From: Stenotrophomonas rhizophila
GTDB taxonomy: Bacteria; Pseudomonadota; Gammaproteobacteria; Xanthomonadales; Xanthomonadaceae
Length of the DNA stretch: 64,000 nucleotides
Assembly (NCBI RefSeq): GCF_007667275.1
Contig: NZ_VDQT01000002.1
Span: forward strand, 372,001 to 436,000
Direction: 5' to 3'
Positions 19,769-29,955 of the stretch are shown here, piece after piece; within the stretch, counting starts at the first letter, position 1; every line of letters starts with the position of its first letter. The notes under the pieces were generated by a model. The model had not been told where the DNA came from and did not search any database. It was given only the letters and a program-made list of their open reading frames with translations. A program made the position numbers and the translations under genes.

Positions 19769-21055
19769 TTACGCCTTCTCGCGCGCGATCGCTCGCCAGC
19801 CGATGTCGTTGCGGTGGAACTCGTGCTCCCACGTCACCTTCGCCACGCCCGCATACGCATTGGCCTGCGCATCGGCCACGCTGTCGCCCAGCGCTGCCAC
19901 GCACAACACACGCCCACCCGCGCTGAGCACCTGGCCCTGCGCGTCCAGCGTGGTGCCGGCGTGGAACACCTTGGCCGTAGACGGCACCTGGTCCAGCCCG
20001 TGAATCACATCACCGGTGATCGGCGTTTCCGGGTAGGGCGCCGCCGCCATCACCACGCCCAGCGACGGGCGCGGGTCCCACTGCGCTTCTACTTCATGCA
20101 GGCGTGCATCGATCGCTGCTTCGACCAGTTCCACCAGATCCGACTGCAGCCGCAGCATCACCGGCTGGGTTTCGGGATCGCCGAAGCGCACGTTGAATTC
20201 GATCACCTTCGGCGCGCCGCTGGCATCGATCATCAGGCCGGCGTAGAGGAACCCGGTGAACGGAATGCCGTCGGCGATCATGCCCTGCACGGTGGGGTTC
20301 ACCACCTCGCGCATGACCCGTGCGTGTACCTCGTTGGTGACCACCGGTGCAGGTGAGTACGCGCCCATGCCGCCGGTGTTCGGGCCGGTATCGCCATCGC
20401 CCACGCGCTTGTGGTCCTGCGAGGTAGCCATCGGCAGCGCCGTGGTGCCATCGACCATCGAGATGAAGCTGGCTTCCTCGCCATCGAGGAATTCCTCGAT
20501 AACCACGCGCGCGCCGGCATCACCAAACGCGTTGCCCGACAACATGTCGCGCACCGCGTCTTCGGCCTCCTGCTGCGTCATCGCCACGATCACGCCCTTG
20601 CCCGCCGCCAGCCCATCGGCCTTGACCACGATCGGTGCGCCCTTGTCGCGGACGTAGGCCAGCGCTGCGTCCACCTCGGTATGCACGGCATAGAACGCGG
20701 TGGGGATGCCGTGGCGGGCCAGGAAGTCCTTGGCGTAGGCCTTGCTGCCTTCCAGCTGCGCTGCCTTCGCGGTCGGCCCGAAGATGCGGTGGCCCGCAGC
20801 GCGGAAGCGATCCACCACGCCGGCCACCAGCGGCACTTCCGGCCCGACCACGGTGAGCTCGATGCCTTCCGCCTGCACCAACGCCAGCAGCCCGTCCAGG
20901 TCAGTGACTTTCACCGGCACGTTGCGGCAGCCGGCCTCGGTGGCGGTGCCTGCGTTGCCCGGTGCAACCAGCACCTCGCTGACACGTGACGACTGGGCCA
21001 GCTTCCAGGCCAGGGCATGTTCACGGCCGCCGGAGCCGATGACGAGGATTTTCAT
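19769..21055 (-). CDS. purD: phosphoribosylamine--glycine ligase (GAR synthetase)
   Basis: This enzyme catalyses the second step of de novo purine synthesis, ATP-dependent joining of glycine to phosphoribosylamine, in the cytosol. It is 428 residues, the normal length. The N-terminal domain starts MKILVIGSGGREHAL. The ATP-grasp core contains VVKADGLAAGKGV and EFNVRFGDPETQ. AGGA lies upstream of the ATG. It normally sits directly after purH in this lineage, but here a RhuM-family gene lies between them, with 45 bp from the RhuM stop to this start. Confidence 0.97.
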   Translation of the reverse strand: MKILVIGSGGREHALAWKLAQSSRVSEVLVAPGNAGTATEAGCRNVPVKVTDLDGLLALVQAEGIELTVVGPEVPLVAGVVDRFRAAGHRIFGPTAKAAQLEGSKAYAKDFLARHGIPTAFYAVHTEVDAALAYVRDKGAPIVVKADGLAAGKGVIVAMTQQEAEDAVRDMLSGNAFGDAGARVVIEEFLDGEEASFISMVDGTTALPMATSQDHKRVGDGDTGPNTGGMGAYSPAPVVTNEVHARVMREVVNPTVQGMIADGIPFTGFLYAGLMIDASGAPKVIEFNVRFGDPETQPVMLRLQSDLVELVEAAIDARLHEVEAQWDPRPSLGVVMAAAPYPETPITGDVIHGLDQVPSTAKVFHAGTTLDAQGQVLSAGGRVLCVAALGDSVADAQANAYAGVAKVTWEHEFHRNDIGWRAIAREKA

Positions 21056-21100
21056 TAGGGCGTTCCTGGGATGACAGTAAGAAAATAAGGTTGGAACCGG

Positions 21101-22135
21101 TCAGTCCTGCTTCACGGCGGAGGCAAGACGCTTGGCTTCTGTTTGTAACTGCCGCATGTCGACCTCGGCCTCGCGCTCAGATGTAATTCTGTCCGCTACG
21201 CGGCGCTCCGCATCGAATGCTGCGTAGCGCTCCGCGATGATCAACTCCATCTGCTGATTCGAGATGCGGCCCGGACCGTTGAGCACAGCGCGTTCGTTGA
21301 AGTCGAGGAAACGGTCGGTCTGCGTGATCCAGTCGTCCATCCGCGTTTCGATGCGACGCTCGGCACGGTCTTCTGCGAAGTCGAGGAACATGGTGACCAG
21401 CCGGTTCAGCTGATCGAGTTCCCTCTGCGTCAGGTAGTTCTTTGACACGACCGCGTCGGACTTGCGGGGCTTGTCGCCCGACCAGTTCGTCAGGCCCATG
21501 TGAGCCACGTCGGGATCGGCACGCTCGACAATCAGCTGCGCAGCGGTGCGGCCGGTAATGGCGAAGACCAGCTTGTTCTGGATGGTGGCGAAGAACGTCT
21601 TGGCTGTTGCTGCCGTGCCGTCGTAATCGCTGCTGCTGGCTTTGAACAGATCACGCAGCGTCTGGTAGAACCGCTTCTCCGAACTTCGGATGTCGCGGAT
21701 GCGGAGCAGCAGTTCCTTGAAGTAGTCCGCGCGCTCGGCGTCCTTGAGTCGTTCGTCGTTGAGCAGGAAGCCTTTGACCAGGTACTGCGACAGGCCCTCC
21801 GCTGCCCAACGGCGAAACTGCGCGCCTCGTGGTGATCGCACGCGGAACCCCACCGCCATGATGAGTTCTAGCCGATAGGTCTTCACGGTACGCCGCACCT
21901 CGCGGGTCCCTTCCTGTCGAACCTGTAAGTAATCCTTACACGTTGCCGACTCTTCAATCTCAGCGTCATCGTAGACTGACTGGATGTGCTGGGTGATGTT
22001 CTGGGGCGTGGTCTGGAACAAGGCCGCCATTTCTGCCTGCGTCAGCCAGACCGTCCCTTCCGCGGCGCGCAGATGAACCTCCGTCCGACCGTCATCGGTG
22101 CGGTACAGAATCAGCTCGCCATGGTTGTCGGTCAT
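21101..22135 (-). CDS. RhuM-family protein (accessory insertion between purH and purD)
   Basis: This 344-residue protein matches the RhuM family, first named in a Salmonella pathogenicity island and often found on islands and near restriction genes; its biochemical function is not established. The N-terminal half has the family signature (WLTQAEMAALFQTTPQNITQHI, then an Arg-rich VKTYRLELIMAVGFRVRS block). The C-terminal third is rich in Arg/Glu helices (about residues 230-344), probably a coiled coil. Codon use and GC are visibly lower than in the flanking pur genes, and it breaks an otherwise conserved gene pair, so acquisition by transfer is likely. Same-strand placement should let it ride on the pur transcript. 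Confidence 0.85.
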   Translation of the reverse strand: MTDNHGELILYRTDDGRTEVHLRAAEGTVWLTQAEMAALFQTTPQNITQHIQSVYDDAEIEESATCKDYLQVRQEGTREVRRTVKTYRLELIMAVGFRVRSPRGAQFRRWAAEGLSQYLVKGFLLNDERLKDAERADYFKELLLRIRDIRSSEKRFYQTLRDLFKASSSDYDGTAATAKTFFATIQNKLVFAITGRTAAQLIVERADPDVAHMGLTNWSGDKPRKSDAVVSKNYLTQRELDQLNRLVTMFLDFAEDRAERRIETRMDDWITQTDRFLDFNERAVLNGPGRISNQQMELIIAERYAAFDAERRVADRITSEREAEVDMRQLQTEAKRLASAVKQD

Positions 22136-22211
22136 GCGATCACCCCCAGCTCCGGTCAGAACCTGTCAGCGGGCGCCGACGCCTGGTCGGCCCCCACCTT
22201 ACGCCGAACAA

Positions 22212-23795
22212 TCAATGCCGGAAGTGACGCACGCCGGTAAACACCATCGCCAGGCCGTGTTCGTCAGCCGCGGCGATCACCTCGGCGTCGCGCATCGAAC
22301 CACCCGGCTGGATCACCGCCTTGATGCCGGCGGCGGCAGCGGCGTCGATGCCGTCGCGGAACGGGAAGAACGCGTCGGACGCCATCACCGAACCTTCGAC
22401 CACCAGGTTCGCGTCGGCGGCCTTGATGCCGGCGATGCGGGCCGAATACACGCGGCTCATCTGGCCGGCGCCAACCCCGATGGTGCGGTTGTCCCTGGCG
22501 TAGACGATCGCGTTGGACTTCACGAACTTGGCCACGTTCCAGGCGAACAGCAGGTCGGTGAACTGCTTCTCGGTGGGGGCCAGCCTGCTGACCACCTTCA
22601 GTTCGTCGCGGCCCATGCCACGGTTGTCCGCGCTCTGCACCAGCAGGCCCGAACCGATGCGCTTGGTGTCGTAGTTGTTGCGACCGTCGCCGTGCGGAAT
22701 GCGCAGCACCCGCACGTTGGCCTTCTTCTGCGCGTATTCCAGCGCGGCCGGCTCGTAATCCGGGGCGATCAGCACTTCGACGAACTGGCGGTCCAGGATC
22801 ACCTTGGCGGTGGCGGCATCCAGCGGCTTGTTGAAGGCGATGATGCCGCCGAAGGCGCTGGTCGGGTCGGTGGCATAGGCCAGCTCATAGGCATCGCCGT
22901 TGCCGGCACCGACGGCCACGCCGCACGGGTTGGCATGTTTGACGATCACGCAGGCCGGCGCGTCGAACTGGCGCACGCATTCCCACGCCGCGTCGGCATC
23001 GGCCAGGTTGTTGTAGCTCAGTTCCTTACCCTGCAGCTGCTGGAACGTGGCCAGCGTGCCGGCCACGGGCGACAGGTCGCGGTAGAACGCGCCGGCCTGG
23101 TGCGGGTTCTCGCCGTAGCGCAGGTCCATCACCTTCACGAAGCTGGAATTCATCTGCGCCGGGAACTCGGTGCGCAGCGGCACGGCCGCATCGGTGGCGG
23201 TCACCGCCGACAGGTAGTTGCTGATCGCCGCGTCGTACTGTGCAACGCGGTTGAACGCCGCGACCGACAGCGCGAAGCGCTTGGCCGCCGAGAGCTTGCC
23301 ATCGTTGGCATCCAGCTCGGCCAGCAGTTCCGCGTACTGCGACGGATCGGTGGCCACCGCGACGCGGGCGAAGTTCTTCGCCGCCGAACGCAGCATGGCC
23401 GGGCCGCCGATATCGATGTTTTCCACCGCATCGGCCAGCGTGCAGCCTGCATCGGCGGTGACGCGCTCGAACGGGTACAGGTTCAGCACCAGCAGGTCGA
23501 TCGGGGCAATGCCGTGTTCGGCCATCACCGCCTCGTCCTGGCCGGCGCGACCGAGCAGGCCACCGTGCACCAGCGGGTGCAGGGTCTTGACCCGGCCATC
23601 CATCATTTCCGGGAAGCCGGTGACATCGGCCACGTCCTTGACCGGCAGGCCGGCGTCGCGGATCGCCTTGGCGGTACCGCCGGTGGACAGCAGCTCGACG
23701 TTGCGGGCAGCCAGGGCGCGGGCCAGGTCGAGCAGGCCGGTCTTGTCGGAAACGGAAAGCAGGGCCCGGCGCACGGGCAGCAGATCGGAACTCAT
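22212..23795 (-). CDS. purH: bifunctional AICAR formyltransferase / IMP cyclohydrolase
   Basis: This enzyme carries out the last two steps of de novo IMP synthesis. It has 527 residues, as is usual. Residues 1-~145 form the MGS-like IMP cyclohydrolase domain ([31 protein letters not shown]). The remainder is the formyltransferase domain with the conserved KHANPCGVA block. No good ribosome site precedes the ATG at 23795, but the N-terminal sequence matches the family. It lies 128 bp downstream of fis, with a REP pair in the gap. Confidence 0.97.
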   Translation of the reverse strand: MSSDLLPVRRALLSVSDKTGLLDLARALAARNVELLSTGGTAKAIRDAGLPVKDVADVTGFPEMMDGRVKTLHPLVHGGLLGRAGQDEAVMAEHGIAPIDLLVLNLYPFERVTADAGCTLADAVENIDIGGPAMLRSAAKNFARVAVATDPSQYAELLAELDANDGKLSAAKRFALSVAAFNRVAQYDAAISNYLSAVTATDAAVPLRTEFPAQMNSSFVKVMDLRYGENPHQAGAFYRDLSPVAGTLATFQQLQGKELSYNNLADADAAWECVRQFDAPACVIVKHANPCGVAVGAGNGDAYELAYATDPTSAFGGIIAFNKPLDAATAKVILDRQFVEVLIAPDYEPAALEYAQKKANVRVLRIPHGDGRNNYDTKRIGSGLLVQSADNRGMGRDELKVVSRLAPTEKQFTDLLFAWNVAKFVKSNAIVYARDNRTIGVGAGQMSRVYSARIAGIKAADANLVVEGSVMASDAFFPFRDGIDAAAAAGIKAVIQPGGSMRDAEVIAAADEHGLAMVFTGVRHFRH

Positions 23796-23837
23796 GGGGG
23801 CAGGAGATCGAAGCGGAGCGGGCCCATATTGTAGGCC

Positions 23838-23862
23838 GTACCGACCGGCGGTCGGTACCTGC
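23838..23862 (-). repeat. SMAG/REP hairpin (CTGC variant), left half of an inverted pair
   Basis: GTACCGACC, loop GGC, GGTCGGTAC, then CTGC in place of CTAC. The stem is 9 bp and perfect. It is paired with the copy at 23894 in the fis-purH gap. Confidence 0.75.
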
Positions 23863-23893
23863 CGGGTAAAACGACCGCCTCACCGCCCGCTAG

Positions 23894-23918
23894 GTAGGTA
23901 CCGACCGTTGGTCGGTAC
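23894..23918 (+). repeat. SMAG/REP hairpin, right half of an inverted pair
   Basis: GTAG head, stem GTACCGACC, loop GTT, GGTCGGTAC. It ends five bases before the fis stop, so it lies in the fis 3' region and may separate fis from purH in mRNA stability. Confidence 0.8.
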
Positions 23919-23923
23919 GCCCA

Positions 23924-25106
<1,183 letters not shown>

Positions 25107-25135
25107 CGGGTCAGCGCCGGGCGAAGGTGCCTCAT

Positions 25136-26056
25136 TCAAGCACGACGGACGCCGGTGATGCGCATCCAGTCGCCGTCCTGGGCCACTTGCAGCTGCTCGA
25201 ACGACGGCGCGTAACGCACCAGCAGTTCGTCTTCCTGTCCGTGCAGGATGCCCGACAACGCGATACGCCCGCCCGGCGCCACGCGCGCGGCCAGCACATC
25301 GGCGAGCGCGTCGAGTGCGGAGGCCAGGATGTTGGCCACCACCACCGGATAGGTGGCCTGCGGTTCGTCGCCCGGCAGGTAGACCTGCACGCGGTCCTGC
25401 AGGCCATTGCGTTCGGCGTTGTCGCCGGTGGCGATCACGGCCTGCGGGTCGTTGTCCACGCCCACGGCGCGTGCGGCGCCCAGCTTCAGCGCGGCCAGCG
25501 CCAGGATGCCCGAGCCGCAGCCGAAATCCAGTACGGTCTGTCCGGCCAGCATGCCGTCGCCAGCCAGACCGTCCAGCCAGCGCAGGCACAGCGCGGTGGT
25601 GGGGTGGGTGCCCGAGCCGAACGCAAGGCCCGGATCCAGCCGCACCACGGCGGCGTCGGCGGCCTGCGCCGCCTCCGGCAGTTCATGGTTCCACGGCACG
25701 ATCCAGGTGCGCTGGCCGAAGGCCATCGGCTGGAACTGGTCCAGCCACGCGCGTTCCCAGTCTTCGTCCTGCACCGCGCGGAAGCTGGCCGTGTTCCAGT
25801 CCAACTCCGGGTCGAATGCCTCCAGCGCGGCCAGCAGCGCCAGCGCGTTGGCGTCTGCGGGGAACAGTGCGGTCAGCACCAGGTCGTTCCACAGCGGGGT
25901 TTCGCCCACGCCCGGTTCCAGGATCGCGCGCTCGTTGCTGGTGTCGGCATCGGCATCGAGCAGGGTCACCGCCAGCGCGCCGACGTCGTCCAGCGCGTTT
26001 TCATAGCGGGGCTGGGTGGCTTCGGTGCAGTGGAGGGTGAGTTCCAGGAACGGCAT
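25136..26056 (-). CDS. prmA: ribosomal protein L11 methyltransferase
   Basis: PrmA trimethylates ribosomal protein L11 using S-adenosylmethionine in the cytosol. It has 306 residues, close to E. coli PrmA (293). The family signature [14 protein letters not shown] precedes the SAM-binding loop [15 protein letters not shown], and the catalytic-region motif VVVANILA is present. It heads a leftward run prmA-DUF3426-fis-purH. In related genomes accC usually lies close by, but here three accessory genes on the opposite strand intervene. Confidence 0.96.
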   Translation of the reverse strand: MPFLELTLHCTEATQPRYENALDDVGALAVTLLDADADTSNERAILEPGVGETPLWNDLVLTALFPADANALALLAALEAFDPELDWNTASFRAVQDEDWERAWLDQFQPMAFGQRTWIVPWNHELPEAAQAADAAVVRLDPGLAFGSGTHPTTALCLRWLDGLAGDGMLAGQTVLDFGCGSGILALAALKLGAARAVGVDNDPQAVIATGDNAERNGLQDRVQVYLPGDEPQATYPVVVANILASALDALADVLAARVAPGGRIALSGILHGQEDELLVRYAPSFEQLQVAQDGDWMRITGVRRA

Positions 26057-26227
26057 GGGGCGACTACCTGCGGAAAACCGTGAATGCTAGACCATTGCGC
26101 CGGAGGCTGGCAGATTCCGTCTCAATCCCGGCTGCGAACGCTTCGGAACAGCCGATTCAGACACCGGCAGTCGTGATTGCTAAACTTCGCCTCCAGCGGA
26201 CCTCCTTCCGCGCCCTGGCGATCCTGA

Positions 26228-27184
26228 ATGGCCTTCGTGCCCACCCTCAAAACCTGGCTGCTGGTGGTACCCGCCCTGGCATTGCTGGGTGTGGTGGGCT
26301 ACCGCGCGGGCGACCGCGCGCTGCACGCCGAGTCGACGGCGGCCACGGGCGGGGACGTGCCTACGGTGACCGGGTCGAACATGCCGCTGCAGGCGCGGCA
26401 GCTGGCACGCCAACTGCTGGCCACTGAGCGCAGCGCCGCCGTGCCTTCGGGACTGCCGTTGGACCTGCGCGCCGATATCGAAGGCGACACCGACCTGTTC
26501 GCGTATGCGCAGCGCCTGCGCCTGCAGGCGGCCAACGGCAACGCCGAGGCGGGCTGGATGGTCAGCCGCGTGTACGACTACTGCGCGATCTATGCGATGG
26601 ATCCGGGCGGTTACCAGCTCGACAACGCGCTGCTGACCGGCATGGGCATGAGTGCCTCGGCGCCGATGGTGCAGGCCCGCGAACGGGTGTCACGGCGCTG
26701 CGCCGGTTTCGTGGCCAGCGATGGGCTCGGCCGCAGCCTGATCCTGACACAGCGCGTGCTGGCGGCGCGGGCCGGCAACCTGGCCGCCGAAGCGGCCCTG
26801 TTCGCCGAGGGCCAGCCGCTGAAAGACAGTGCCGACTATCGCCGCGACCTGGTCGAGCGGGTGATGGAGTCGCGCGACCCGGAAGCCTACATGGCCATTT
26901 CCACCGCCATGGGCCAGCGTGCCAGCGGCGACGCCGCGCTGCAGGGCCTGGTGGCGGGCGACCAGTTCAGTGAACTGGCCTGGCGCCTGGCGGCCTGTGA
27001 GCTGGGCATGGCCTGCGGGCCGGACAGTGTGTTGATGAACAATTTCTGTGCGAACGGAGGGATCTGTTCGCAGGACGGTGGGCAGGACTTCTCCACATTC
27101 GTGTATGACGCTGCGGTATCGCGGCAAGGTGCGGGAAAAATGAAGACGTTGGTTGAACTGTTGATCAAGGGGGCCCGCGCATGA
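26228..27184 (+). CDS. hypothetical membrane-anchored or exported protein
   Basis: I do not recognise this 318-residue protein. It has an N-terminal hydrophobic segment (WLLVVPALALLGVVGYRAG, residues ~10-28) without a clear cleavage site, so it is probably inner-membrane anchored and periplasmic. The helical body is Ala-rich, and four to six Cys in the C-terminal third (ACELGMACG, FCANGGICS) suggest disulfides. It overlaps the next gene by 4 bp (ATGA), so the two are translationally coupled. The pair forms part of an accessory block between prmA and accC. Confidence 0.7.
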   Translation: MAFVPTLKTWLLVVPALALLGVVGYRAGDRALHAESTAATGGDVPTVTGSNMPLQARQLARQLLATERSAAVPSGLPLDLRADIEGDTDLFAYAQRLRLQAANGNAEAGWMVSRVYDYCAIYAMDPGGYQLDNALLTGMGMSASAPMVQARERVSRRCAGFVASDGLGRSLILTQRVLAARAGNLAAEAALFAEGQPLKDSADYRRDLVERVMESRDPEAYMAISTAMGQRASGDAALQGLVAGDQFSELAWRLAACELGMACGPDSVLMNNFCANGGICSQDGGQDFSTFVYDAAVSRQGAGKMKTLVELLIKGARA

Positions 27185-27552
27185 ATTACCGTCGATTCCT
27201 GCATGGCGCCAAGTTCTGGTTCTGGGTGGCGCTGTTCGTGGCCTATTCGGCTGGTGCGGTGGGCCTGGTCATGATCGATACCTACGACGACCGCTACCGG
27301 CAGTTGTCGAAGGTGACGCTCACCTCGGTGAAGGCGCAGGAAGACGTGCGCCGCGCCGGAGCCAGCCAGGTCGCTGCGGTGTACCGCGCGCAGAGTGGGA
27401 TGCCGTTCGCGTCGTTGCCCGCCGGCAGCACCTTCCAGGTGGTCTGGCCCGATGGCTCGACCGAAACCATGGTGATCGTCGATCCGACCTCGTCGCTGGG
27501 CGTTGCGCCGGTGAAGGACACCCAGATCACGGCGGCCGACGCCAGCCGTTGA
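27181..27552 (+). CDS. hypothetical small membrane protein
   Basis: This 123-residue protein of unknown function has an N-terminal membrane segment at ~12-33 (FWFWVALFVAYSAGAVGLVMI) and a soluble, probably periplasmic, C-terminal part with a VVWPDGSTETMVIVDPTS stretch. The ATG overlaps the upstream stop codon (ATGA), so it forms a two-gene unit with the preceding gene. A GC-rich hairpin follows within 10 bp. Confidence 0.7.
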   Translation: MNYRRFLHGAKFWFWVALFVAYSAGAVGLVMIDTYDDRYRQLSKVTLTSVKAQEDVRRAGASQVAAVYRAQSGMPFASLPAGSTFQVVWPDGSTETMVIVDPTSSLGVAPVKDTQITAADASR

Positions 27553-27559
27553 TGCGTGC

Positions 27560-27583
27560 AGCCCGGCGCGCAACCGCCGGGCT
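27560..27583 (+). terminator. hairpin after the two-gene hypothetical unit
   Basis: AGCCCGGCG, loop CGCAAC, CGCCGGGCT: a 9-bp perfect stem eight bases after the stop. There is no T tract, so it is a weak terminator or a 3'-stabilising hairpin. Confidence 0.55.
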
Positions 27584-27751
27584 CACTGCATCGGGTGATA
27601 CGCCCGTGCTGACCCTGGTCACGCCAAGCGGGCAATAGCGACATTTGCATCTGTCTGGACTATCGTCGCGTCCGTTGCGGTAGGCAGTTTCGTTTGGACA
27701 GGGGTGCTGGGCTTCGGTTTCATCGGGCACGCCTTTTCCTGCGAGTTGCCC

Positions 27752-29902
27752 ATGCCCACCTCCGCCGCCGACCACCGGCATGCCGCCGGCCGTTTCCACG
27801 CCCGTAGTCCCGTCACCGCCATTCCCGTGCGGCCTCTGGACACCACCACCATCCGGCGGGTTGAAACCCCGGCCCAGGCGCTGGCAGCGGTGCTGTCGAT
27901 CTCCAATGCAGCGGGTTTGCAGCCAACCACGGCGCGGCCACCGGCAACGCGCGCCGTGTCTTCCCTTCCTGCGAACTGCATTCCGGTCCCTGTTTCGCAG
28001 GGCATCCCCGGCGTGCTGCACGGCGTTGCGGGGCTGCTGCGCAGCCCGGTGACCGAGCTGTTCACGGACGCCCGCAATGCCTGGGAGCGCCACCAGGGCG
28101 TGCGCTGCGCGCCTCCGCTGGGCGCCGGCATGCGCATGCTGCTGCAGGTTGGCGACGCGGTGAGCACGCTTGCCGAGGCGGCTGCGGTGGGATCGCGTGG
28201 CGTGTTTGCCATGCAGGAAGTCGCCAGCGTGCTGGACCTGGGGGCGGACGCGATGGAACACCGCCCCTTGGATCCCGACACTGTCATGCAGGCCGTGTTC
28301 GGCCAGGCGGGACTGCGCCTGGAAGCGCCCGGCACGGGGACGGGCGCCCGCAACGAGCACATCGACATGTCCGCCGGCGCGCCACACCCGGCCATTGCCC
28401 AGGCCACGGCGGAACTGCGTGGGGGCAGGGTGCAGGTGCGCTTCGAAGACGCCGACCACGCGCTGTCGATCAGCGACGGCCGGTTCCAGGTGCGCACCGA
28501 CGCAGGCGACGTGCCGGTGCGGTGGGACACCGTGATCGGGCGATGGGCGCGCCTGGCCGGCGAGGCGACACCCCGCACCTCCCGCGCCCGCGCCGACAGC
28601 TCGATCCGGCTGTTCGACCACCTGGCCGAGCAGGTGCACCTGCAGACGCCGCTGGATGCCGTTCGGCTGCGGCTGGATCTGCTGGGGCCCGACGGCATCC
28701 TCTACTACGACGATCCCGCCACCGGCGCGGCGGGCAATGCCGTATGCGTGGACGGGCAGTACTACCCCGCCACCCTGGAACCCGGGCGGGATCCCGGGCT
28801 CGGGTTGCGGATCGGCACGCTCGCGCTGGAACAGCGCGATGGCATCTACCAGCTGCGCGGGCAGGAGGAAGCGGGCGCCGAGCCTGTCGGCGCCACGCGT
28901 TGCCGGCGCTCACCCGGAAACGCGTGCGTGCCGGGCCAGCCGCAGTTTTCGGTGGGACTGTCGCGCATCCTCCGCCAGCACCATGCGCGGGCCCTGACCG
29001 CGGACCAGGCGCGCAGCCGCGGCATCGTCGCCGATCCGGCACGCCCGGGTTGGCACCTCAGCCGGAACGGGGGGCGCCTGCGCCACTACGTGCAGTTCAG
29101 CGGACGCTATTTCCGGGTGCGCATGCGCCAACTGGACGCGTTCACGCAGCGCCTGTCGGTGTACCTGCCACGCGCGTCGGGCGCGGGCCGCCTGAGTCAG
29201 TGGGGGCGGCTGGCCCATCGCATCGCCGACATCCGCCAGTCGCTGCCGGCACACGAGCACCGCTTCATGACCCAGGCCGAATTCAACGTCGAGTACCGCG
29301 GCATGCCGAGCCTGGAGGCGGCACAGGTGTATGAGAGTGCCATCCAGCACAACGGTGGGCTGCGCCTGAGCCAGTTGCAGCGGGCCGCGATCCGCACCTA
29401 CCTGCTTCGGCGGCGTTCGGTGGACGAGTTCCTGCAGTCCGGCGGCGTGCTGCCTCCGGTGTTCACCGATGCACCCCGGATGGTGGCGCGGATCAACCGG
29501 GGCCTGGCCCGCATCCCGTCGCATGCCGGTCGTGTCTACACGGCGCTGGCCGTAGACGCACGCCAACAGGCCGCGCTGGAGGTGGGGCAGACGCTGTACA
29601 GCGACAGTTTCCTGGTGGCCAGCGGCGATCGCGGGCGTGCGGTCGGGGCAGTGGCCAGGGCGGGCGATGGGCCGCAGGGTGCGTCCACGCTGCTCACCCT
29701 GGACATGCGGCACCACGCCCATCCCACCGGCCTGATTTCGCTGCAGGACGAAGCGCAGGTACTGATCGGCAACAACGTCCTGTTCAAGGTCATCGCCACT
29801 TCGCCGGGCGAGCTGCACCTGGAGGAACTGAACCCCACGCGGCAGGCCATGGGACCGTTGGGCGCGCAGTCGCTGCGCTCGGTCCCGCTGCGGGGTGTCT
29901 GA
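27752..29902 (+). CDS. putative effector/toxin-like protein with degenerate ADP-ribosyltransferase-like C-terminus
   Basis: This large protein (716 residues) has no signal peptide. The ATG at 27752 is preferred to a GTG at 27704 because the N-terminus then reads as a Ser/Pro/Arg-rich, effector-like segment. The middle (~300-480) has no family I can name. Residues ~560-690 follow the order of an arginine-class mono-ADP-ribosyltransferase: GRVYTAL (Arg594), then FLVASGD where FLSTSxD is expected, then EAQVL (667-671) where ExEVL is expected. Both the STS and ExE positions are altered, so activity is doubtful. No immunity or secretion gene adjoins it. It belongs to the accessory block between prmA and accC and ends at a bidirectional terminator. 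Confidence 0.55.
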   Translation: MPTSAADHRHAAGRFHARSPVTAIPVRPLDTTTIRRVETPAQALAAVLSISNAAGLQPTTARPPATRAVSSLPANCIPVPVSQGIPGVLHGVAGLLRSPVTELFTDARNAWERHQGVRCAPPLGAGMRMLLQVGDAVSTLAEAAAVGSRGVFAMQEVASVLDLGADAMEHRPLDPDTVMQAVFGQAGLRLEAPGTGTGARNEHIDMSAGAPHPAIAQATAELRGGRVQVRFEDADHALSISDGRFQVRTDAGDVPVRWDTVIGRWARLAGEATPRTSRARADSSIRLFDHLAEQVHLQTPLDAVRLRLDLLGPDGILYYDDPATGAAGNAVCVDGQYYPATLEPGRDPGLGLRIGTLALEQRDGIYQLRGQEEAGAEPVGATRCRRSPGNACVPGQPQFSVGLSRILRQHHARALTADQARSRGIVADPARPGWHLSRNGGRLRHYVQFSGRYFRVRMRQLDAFTQRLSVYLPRASGAGRLSQWGRLAHRIADIRQSLPAHEHRFMTQAEFNVEYRGMPSLEAAQVYESAIQHNGGLRLSQLQRAAIRTYLLRRRSVDEFLQSGGVLPPVFTDAPRMVARINRGLARIPSHAGRVYTALAVDARQQAALEVGQTLYSDSFLVASGDRGRAVGAVARAGDGPQGASTLLTLDMRHHAHPTGLISLQDEAQVLIGNNVLFKVIATSPGELHLEELNPTRQAMGPLGAQSLRSVPLRGV

Positions 29903-29908
29903 CAGCAG

Positions 29909-29931
29909 AAAGGCGGGCAGTGCCCGCCTTT
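29909..29931. terminator. bidirectional terminator between effector-like gene and accC
   Basis: AAAGGCGGGC, loop AGT, GCCCGCCTTT: a 10-bp perfect stem in the 53-bp gap between two converging genes. A-rich and T-rich edges allow function in both directions. Confidence 0.85.
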
Positions 29932-29955
29932 CCGTTCACGCTTCCACTGCGCCGA

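Noticed and set aside
21056..22211. The RhuM gene as part of a restriction or toxin-antitoxin locus
   Set aside because: No restriction, methylase or antitoxin gene adjoins it; purine genes lie on both sides.
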